Positions 56,570-64,000 of a stretch of DNA of 64,000 nucleotides are shown one piece after another. Position 1 is the first letter of the stretch. Each line of letters begins with the position of its first letter. The translations under genes were made by a program, and so were the position numbers. The notes beneath the pieces are model-generated. The model saw only the letters and a list, made by a program, of their open reading frames with translations, had not been told where the DNA came from and made no database searches. Source of the DNA: Evernia prunastri (Eukaryota > Ascomycota > Lecanoromycetes > Lecanorales > Parmeliaceae); the NCBI GenBank assembly GCA_003184365.1, contig NKYR01000039.1:1-64000 (forward strand), read 5' to 3'.

Positions 56570-57988
56570 ATGACCACGTCAAGAGCTTTTCCTCATGACA
56601 AAATCCTCCATCCAAACCTTAGGATCAGCGAAATCGAGAACCGTTACGACATCTTCACTAAGCTGCCAATCGAGCTGAGCCAGCAAATCGCTCAAGAACT
56701 GGAGATTTTCCAAGTCTTCCAAGCTCAGCGTGTCTCCAAGAGTTGGCGCCAGATACTGTCATCGTCTGATTTCCTTGACCACTTCTACTTGCGGCCTTGG
56801 TTTGGTCAGAGAGGGAGGATTCCTCGAAAACCTGAAGGGTTGTCTTTCTCTCCTACCAGATCCTCGAGAGCCGAGCAGATCGACGCCTTCCGTTATGGTA
56901 GGGCACGAATGGCGTCCGGATCGTGTCATATCCTACCACGAGAGGATCTTCCATACCATGGAGGATCTATATATTACGCCGGCGGAATATTCGCACAGAT
57001 CCCTCCGGGGCTTCGATGCATTCATCTCAGATGTCTGAGAACCGGAACAACAGTCAGAATATTCGTGCCGAATGGTGAACGTGTGGGGATGTTTGCCATG
57101 TCTACATCTAAACTAGCCGTCATAACTACTGATGGCAATGTCTACGTCTGGAAAGTGTCCCTCGGGCTCAGGATGAGCCGGTGTCTCAACCCTGAGTCAC
57201 CGGAATTGTTCGAGGTCCCATGCGCCATCATGGATCTACTGATCATCTCGAATTCGGCACTCGCAAAGGTATTCAGGGCAAGAACTGGGTACCAGGTTAC
57301 GATTTGGAATCTGATGGTTGAAGAAATTTGCACTTTTATCATTCGGGGTAAAAGCTCTTGGCCTGCACTACCGGGCTCAATCAAAATCATTAACACCGGT
57401 GAAAAAGACTCGATGGTTTTCTTTGAACGTATTCTCGATGACGAAAGCTTCGTGCACTTTACGCGGTTCACCGTCGACGGCCAAATCATATCCGAAGGCA
57501 CAATCCTGCACCCGAACATTAGTGACTACACCAGACAATCCGACAACTCCGATCCTTCCAACGTGCACGGATGTGTTACGATCTGGTCCTATACGAGACA
57601 AGATGAGAACGAATTGCATGTCCTCAGGATATGCTACAACACCCGAAGACATCGACTGGAAATAAAGAAAAATATAGTCGAAAACAAGATCGGAGCGAGC
57701 CACGGCCTCGGGGTGGACTTTTTCTGGTGGCAGGAAATGGCTTACGTGATGGCACACGGTACTCGGGATGCTAACGCTCCTAGACACCTGCGGATCGTGG
57801 ATCTTGAGGCAGGTGCCTGCAGAAAGGCCGAAAATGATTGGAAAATCACAAAAACTGAGTGTTCCGGATCTACCTTTGTAGGCGATACTGACTTTCTCAT
57901 ATTTGTCGGTCATTCTGGCAACTGTAGCGTCTGGTGTTTCGACAAGAGCTCTCCCTTGGCCGACGAAACGGATACGACATTTTCATGA
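56570..57988 (+). CDS. F-box protein
   Basis: Probable substrate receptor of an SCF ubiquitin ligase. Single exon, 472 residues. The F-box spans about residues 28-75: IFTKLPIELSQQIAQELEIF, then FQAQRVSKSWRQILSSSDFL. The remaining 390 residues form short beta-type segments spaced like a propeller (GNVYVWKVSLGL, YQVTIWNLMVEE, FTVDGQIISEGTI, HGCVTIWSYTRQ, GNCSVWCFD) without clean WD repeats. The target is unknown. CSN5 in the same window acts on the cullin of such ligases, but the genes are 48 kb apart and no direct link is implied. Confidence 0.85.
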   Translation: MTTSRAFPHDKILHPNLRISEIENRYDIFTKLPIELSQQIAQELEIFQVFQAQRVSKSWRQILSSSDFLDHFYLRPWFGQRGRIPRKPEGLSFSPTRSSRAEQIDAFRYGRARMASGSCHILPREDLPYHGGSIYYAGGIFAQIPPGLRCIHLRCLRTGTTVRIFVPNGERVGMFAMSTSKLAVITTDGNVYVWKVSLGLRMSRCLNPESPELFEVPCAIMDLLIISNSALAKVFRARTGYQVTIWNLMVEEICTFIIRGKSSWPALPGSIKIINTGEKDSMVFFERILDDESFVHFTRFTVDGQIISEGTILHPNISDYTRQSDNSDPSNVHGCVTIWSYTRQDENELHVLRICYNTRRHRLEIKKNIVENKIGASHGLGVDFFWWQEMAYVMAHGTRDANAPRHLRIVDLEAGACRKAENDWKITKTECSGSTFVGDTDFLIFVGHSGNCSVWCFDKSSPLADETDTTFS

Positions 57989-59677
57989 GGCTCGACCCTA
58001 GTGACAGCGAAGTCATGATCAACAGCATGCAATTGAGGAATCTGACAGGCTAGCGTTTGGATTGGCTTTAGCATCTGGCCGACTAGCCTTGAACGATAGA
58101 TGCTGTCAACATGTGCATTCTCGCAATGCTCTCAACATCACCTAATGTAGGATTGCAGTCGCTTCCAACCCTTTTATTCACGCGCTACTAAGCCCGCCCC
58201 CAACCCAACTTCCAACATTGCCAGCACGATACCACCGCACGAACACTACCACGACCATTGAGACTCTCCCACACGCATTTTCGCAATCGACAATGAGGAG
58301 CTGCACTTTCTCAGCGTCGACACAAAGAGTGGTCAGTTCGGCTAATCAGCAGCGCTCATACCTCCCGCCTCGCAACCCTTCCCTTCCCATGCTCAATCAA
58401 CCAATCGCGAAAACGCAGGTACGGCCTTCCTACCTGGTTGGGTTCAGACGGCGAAGTAAATACACACTTGGGGATGTGGGACGGAACTACGGTCTTCTTG
58501 GTGTAGTCGATGGATGCAGTGTAGTAGATGGATGCAGGTGATCCTCTTAAGAAACCGAGGCTGCTGGAGCCGAAGAGTCTGCGAATGCGGCCGTGAGACG
58601 CGGGTGGGTCGGGGTAGGAATGAGCTCATCGCCGCCTCACGTGGTCCGTGGTCCGTGGTCCGTTCGATCTGCGTGCGTGAGGTCAAAGAAGGCGCGTTGG
58701 GTGGTGAGGGGACTTGCGCTGCGCTGCGTGGTGGGGCTTGTCTGTCTCTCGTTGTCTTCCGAGCGGTTTTTTCTTGCTAGTGTTGGCATGGAAGTCTGAG
58801 GATAGGATGGGATGGTGTGCGGCGGCGTAGAGGCGTAGAGGCTGGTTGTGGGATCATACCTCAGACAGTCGGTCGATAGCCTGAACAATTCTTCGGGTGC
58901 TATAGAGGCTAGTTGTACAATCAAAACCCCAGATAATCGAAGGGTTACTCGATCTTAGCTCCAATGCTTCTTCGTCGACTCACGGGGTACGGGTGGGCGG
59001 GCCATAATGTAAAGGCATGCGATTCGGTAGAGTACTACATCAAGCCGACGGATGAAATCCATTGAAACGATGAAGACGTGAAGTACGTGAAGGCATGTTC
59101 GAAAGAGACGGCGAGATGACCTATGACGATTTCACTAAGAAGGATGGGCAGAGTATGTTCAGAGAGTCCAGAGAAGGAGGAGTATACTGTCAGAGAGTTT
59201 GTGAAAGAACAAGGCTTCCCGGAACGGGGCTTCGAGGTCGGGTCGGGGGTGGACTGGGGGTGCATTGGGAGATTGGGGTGACTTGGAGGTCGGGGCTGAT
59301 TGAACAGCTTCTGGCTGAGAGATATCCGTAGCGAGACACCACACGTTACAGGATCATCGCTGATGGTACAAGACCTGTCCTGAGATGATATTTCATCCAA
59401 CAAAGTTTCATTTTTCAAGTTCTGCCACTTTTGAGAGTGACTAAACGTGTTCTATCCAAGTAATGAAAGGGAAGTCGTAGCGACGTGACAGCGCCGATGA
59501 TGGGGTCATCAGAGAAGTCCAACAACGTACAGTACTCATAAAATCAGACAAGTTCGCTGATTGGATCTACCGAACGAGGGCACGACCAGCAAGGGGAAAT
59601 GCAACGTTTCATACACTCGCCAAGTCAAAGCGCTCTTCGAATTCTCCCTGAACTGCTTGCAAGGGCATGCCCTCCTG
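57989..59677. other. Intergenic region, no supported gene
   Basis: A 107-codon frame at 58218-58541 (+) is Ser/Thr/Arg-rich; other frames overlap it on both strands. A short tandem GTGGTCC(GT) repeat lies at about 58637-58662. I call no gene here. Confidence 0.4.
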
Positions 59678-62600
59678 TTAGAGTAGGCTTTCGAGCTTAG
59701 ATAGTCCGGGTTCTTCTTCTTCTTCCTCTTCTTCGACGCTGTTAGAACCGTTGTCGGGCAAGTTTCTCTTGAAATACTCGTTGGCAAATGCCTGTACTGC
59801 CTTGTCATATCCTCGTCTCACGGCTTCCCTGTGAATATATTCAACATGTTTGTGTCCAGGCGAGCCTATCTCGTGATCTTGTCTGTAGAAATGGACGAGG
59901 GCTTCAATTGCAGCGTTGCGTCTCACGGCCATGTCCTCTCTTTCCACTTCATCTTCTACTTCATCTTCCGAATGATCGTCAATCGCGGGGTTGCGTAGAA
60001 ACGCCAACACTTCATAGTGCCCGCCTTCACTTGCGATCGCAGCCGGAGTTCGTCCACTTTTATCCTGCACTAATAGATTGGCCCCACTCTCGAGCAAGAG
60101 CTTGACTATCTTCACATTTCCGCCTTTGCAAGCCGCGCAGAGGGGAGTCATACCACTCCCGTCTCTTGAATGAACATCCGCCCCTGCATCAAAGAGCTGT
60201 TTTACCGCAATCTCATTTCTCGCTAAGGCGGCATAGGTGAGTGCATCTCTCCCGCGCTCATCCTTTTCATTAACATTGGCACCATGCCACAAAACAGTCT
60301 GGACATCTAGTTCGTCGTTATAAATAACCGCAACCGTGAGTGGTGTCCAAGAGTTGATGTGCTTTGGGTCAACGGTGGCTCCAAGCCTTAGCAACGCCAA
60401 CAAAGTTGGCACGCAGTTTTCCGTGTCCGCCATACACCAGAATAAAAACTCGCCGTTGTCGACCCCAAAGTCGATATTTGCACCTTTCTCGGCTAGTAGC
60501 TCCACCATGGTCTCGTTTCCCTCTAGTTTAAAGGAGGAACACGCAACAGTCATGGAATCTTTTCCACTGTCATGCCAGGTTGCGCCAGGCTCGACCAAGA
60601 GGAACACTCTCGTGTCGTTCCGAATCCGGATCGCACATGTGGGACAACGGCTCTTGTCGAAATCCGGAAGCGAGCCGATAGTACGCTCCAAGCCAAAATA
60701 GACGAAGACTGTCAAGGTCGGCATCAGGCCGAAATTCCAATACCCGAAACTGTCGTCTATGAGGTCGCAAGCTAAGGTCCAGCTCAGCTCTTTTTCTAGA
60801 AGACGATTCATCTCGTCGCAGAGTGAATACTCTGCATTGCCGTGAGCATGACGGCCCCAGTATTTTCCGGCGTATTCAAGAAAGGGATATCTTGGACGCA
60901 GTTCATCGATAATTTCTATCCGGTCTTTGCCGTGCGTGATTTCGTCAGATTCGAAGTCGTCGAAAAGAAGGTAATTGAGGCAAGCTTTTGCGATGTCGAG
61001 TTGAATATCGGGAAACATTTCCTTGCCTTTGCGCTCGAAGTAGTCTTGGGTAGTGTAATGGACCAAGCGGATAACGTGACTTTCCCGGTCAACGGCGACT
61101 AAACCAGCGCAAACAGAGACAAGAAAATCCTCGGAGACTATTGCTTCTTCGTCAAACACAGTCTGAGCAAAAACTAAGGTCAGCATAGCTTCTTCGGCGA
61201 GACTTCAAAGTGAGTAGGGAGATATGTAGGACGCATACCTCTTCAGGCTGGACCGCAAGTGCATGTTGAAGCTCTTCCACGGAGAGCGGCCTCAGGGCGT
61301 GAACGATCCAGGCTAGGACGCGTTCAGCTAGGCGAATGGATTCTATATCTTGAGATCGAATCCTTTCCATGGCTTGATCGTAAGTCTCATCTAACTCTTG
61401 GGGCAGAGAGATTAGAGCCTTACGCATGCCTCTCTTGGTTTTCTGTCGTGCAAGCGATGCCAAGTGCTGTTGGACAAGCAGAAACCTTGTAAAGTCAGAC
61501 CAACTGTCCAAGCCCAAGAAAAGACCACCCTCGAAGTACCTACATGCCTCTGGCGTTGTCGACTAATGTCGTAACCACCTCTTCCTGTAAAGTGGGATCA
61601 TGCTTCAGATGACAAGCTAGGCAGCGGTCTTCTTGGATTCGAGATCGTACATACATCTTCAGATCAGTGTTCATAGCGGAGACCTCGAGATGAATCGTGT
61701 CATGAAACTCATGCCCACGTGAAATCGAGCTCGCTGGCCGTGAGGTAATCAGCAGATGTGCGTGGGATCGGAGTTTGTGCAATTCGCCAACGAAATCTTC
61801 TCTTGTGCCCTCCGGACATTCGTCAAGGGCATCTATTACAATGAACACCTTGGCAAAACGACTAATCATAGATTCTAGCAGCTTGAAGAGCTCCGCAAGC
61901 CCCGGGCGGGTGGCGCGCGTCCGATAGAGCGACCTTATCTCGTCTGTGACACCCTCTATCTGCACCAATTGTTCGAGAATGCTGGCAACAAGGTCGACGC
62001 TTTTCTGGCGCCCTTGGTTTGCATAACTGCAAAACACGCACAACACAGCAACTTTTTCATCTTTAAAAATTGTCTTGAGATGGTCAACTGAAATAGACGC
62101 AAGGACAGTTTTACCAGCACCCGGGATTCCCGGACACCAAAGCAAGCGCGCGGGGCCGGCCAACCAATCCTCAAATTTGGAAGACTTGAGAAACCAAGCA
62201 CCTGTACCCTCATGTCGCCTGCTCAAGACGTCAATTTGGTTGGTAAGGAAATTGAGCGAGGAAAGCCAGTTGAGAATATTGCGATCTTCCTCATCTAGTC
62301 CGCCTATTAGCCTGCGGTTGTTTAAGGCCCTGATCTTGACTATTGGAGGGAAACTACCAAGCTTTTGCTGCTCTGCCTTGGCTTGCCATGTCCTCACCTC
62401 TTGATGATTTTGCTGACTTCGATCACCAAGAGCTTCCAAAGTAGTTTGCATGTTCGCGACGTCTTCGGCAACGTTCCGGACGTATTTCTCAGTAGCACTG
62501 GCGATGATACTTCAATTGATATCGACGAAAGTAAGTATATTGATTTCACGACGCGGCTGTCATCAGACAAGAACACCAATCGCTGATCCATCTGTAGCAC

Positions 62601-62984
62601 CTCATGAAACAAAGTCCTGCTCATTTGTAAAGCCCTTAAATAATTTTTGGGTTTTCCATCAAATTGGGCTCCAAGCACGTGTTTGCGGACAAAAGTGAGA
62701 TCCTCCAGCCGATTTTGGATCAATTCCAGGGTCCTCTTTGATGTTTCGAGAGGCTCCTTAAGGTTGTCCAGAGCCAGAAGTCTAGCTTGATCTTCCTCGC
62801 ACACTTCCAGTTCTGTCTGTAAGTTCTTGATTGCTCCGTTGAAAGAGAAGAGGTCTGAAATGATACATTGTAGGTACTTGGAGCTATGCTGCGAGGGTCC
62901 CACATATTCTCTGGCGGACTTGAGGCAGGCGGCTGTAACCTGTGCAACGGCTATAGCAAGGCCTGCAACGCTTATAGGATCCAT
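59678..62984 (-). CDS. NACHT-ankyrin STAND protein (fungal NLR-like)
   Basis: Signal-transducing NTPase of the NOD-like receptor type. About 1060 residues. N-terminal fungal STAND domain: MDPISVAGLAIAVAQVTAAC and FNGAIKNLQTELEV. NACHT domain: Walker A GIPGAGKTVLAS; Walker B VFIVIDALDEC; LLITSRP. Then the winged-helix-like region RLAERVLAWIVHALRPLSVEELQHAL and LVHYTTQDYFER. The C-terminus has about five ankyrin repeats (TPLTVAVIYNDELDVQTVL, DALTYAALARNEIAVKQL, TPLCAACKGGNVKIVKLLLE, TPAAIASEGGHYEVLAFL) and a Glu-rich end. Exons that fit: 61162-59678, 61485-61239, about 62500-61544, and the 5' exon from 62984; the first intron (about 62500-62560) has no uniquely best splice pair. Relatives include heterokaryon-incompatibility and immunity-type proteins. 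Confidence 0.9.
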
Positions 62985-64000
62985 AGCTGTAAGGTGCTTT
63001 TAAAAGAAACGTTTGTAGTGTACCTCAATGTTTTTGTGACTCTACTCAGTACGAGAGTGCCGATTATGAGGTATTTAAGAACCTGGGAAGAAGCAGGCTA
63101 TTGTTTGAGCAATGGTTCCTTGGGCGTGCTTAGCAACAAGGGTGCATGAAGTCACTGACGCGGCACCTGAAGACTTTGAGCAGGAATAAGTGGACAGTCA
63201 GGATGCTGGATGGACGCTGCTGCAGCTAGGTAAGTACTCGAAGAATTAGCTTCGCACTAAACCAAGCGTAGAAAGTGCAACTTCCATGACCAATGCAGTG
63301 TCTTCCCCAGTTCTAGCAGCCGTATACTCCTAACACCAGCTCTATTCTTCCCAAAAGCTCTTGCAGCGAAGCCTGCATCCAACGGGGAGTCTCGTCGCGT
63401 GCCCTTCAAAAAACTTATCACTCTTCGACAGAGTGTCCTGCCAACTTTGCAATGTGGAATGATCGTCTGACCAAAAGATCCCGGGGGAGAGTTCCCAAGA
63501 AAGGCTCTGTACTCGCAGAGAGGGTGCGGGGGGTATGTGTGCGTCGAGGCTATGTTCGGAACCTGATCTCGGTAATGGAAAGTGGAATGCGCAGAACTGC
63601 ATATGCTGAAGCCTCGTAAGATCGGCGTATTGCAGCGTTAGTAGCTTATAATTCCCAATTATTTTCATACAGCCTCTAGACTGACTAAGAGACCATATGG
63701 GTAAGATTTCTCCAGACGAAAAATTGCATGACCTTGAAACCTAACATTGTAGACTCTTCTCGAGGCTGTGAATGTTGGACTAGAAAACCAACGGACTTGT
63801 CAGCGTTGGAGAATTAGATGGTCCTTTCACCCGGACTGATCGATACACCTTCATTCTCGTACCTATTGTACCTTGTCTATTAAAGCTATGAGATGGTGAG
63901 AAGCTCCGACTTACTAAGTTGGAGCTGATTTATCCTTACGCTTATGTAGTGACCTGCAGGTCTTGAAGTCAGGGGAAGATTGACCCGAAAGATCTACCAG
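62985..64000. other. Upstream region of the NLR-like gene, no supported gene
   Basis: Short frames only (108 codons or fewer). Probably contains the promoter of the NACHT gene. Confidence 0.4.

Noticed and set aside
59035..59418. Minus- and plus-strand frames of 78-127 codons
   Set aside because: Both strands are open over the same stretch without recognisable motifs, so neither can be preferred.

Overview
The window looks like nuclear DNA of a filamentous ascomycete (Pezizomycotina, possibly Dothideomycetes-like). Genes are interrupted by introns of about 45-60 nt with GT..AG ends, and the families are typically fungal: Irs4-type EH protein, Ase1/MAP65, CSN5, Xdj1/Ydj1-type Hsp40, RPL32, RTA1, Zn2Cys6 regulator, fungal rhodopsin-type membrane protein, NACHT-ankyrin STAND protein. 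The interspersed transposon debris shows C-to-T decay typical of repeat-induced point mutation (RIP). Exon limits were worked out by eye from reading frame, splice-site consensus and family conservation. Single N characters at 405, 1540, 15060, 17374, 17638, 20083 and 44879 mark places where the assembly joins repeated sequence, and sequence is often duplicated on both sides.

Layout: 1-2242 is an LTR retrotransposon array (LTR / 5' internal piece / LTR / internal piece / LTR), ending about 80 bp before the next gene. 2322-13859 is a dense housekeeping block: Irs4-like (+), Ase1 (-), CSN5 (+), mitochondrial glutamyl-tRNA synthetase (-), DnaJ (+), RPL32 (+). 14776-25600 is a transposon block: a duplicated 270-bp repeat, an AT-rich decayed element, a GC-normal Tad1-like LINE on the minus strand (about 16730-21445, misassembled), then a heavily decayed Ty1/copia element on the plus strand (about 22100-25500), with two small GC-rich islands inside the AT-rich DNA. 

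25600-49800 is gene-sparse accessory DNA: a cytochrome P450 and a UbiA-type membrane terpene cyclase/prenyltransferase (frame-interrupted) in tandem; an RTA1 transporter and a Zn2Cys6 regulator in divergent orientation; an MMTAG2-like RS-rich protein; and a group of minus-strand genes of unknown function, three with N-terminal signal sequences. 49787-64000 holds a hemerythrin-like protein, a fungal rhodopsin-type membrane protein with an in-frame stop, mitochondrial NADH-cytochrome b5 reductase (MCR1), an F-box protein and a NACHT-ankyrin NLR-like protein.

Few genes obviously work together. The P450/UbiA pair could form a small terpenoid module, and the RTA1/Zn2Cys6 pair could be a transporter with its own regulator. 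I saw no tRNA, rRNA or CRISPR array. Many intergenic stretches hold only short, unsupported reading frames.
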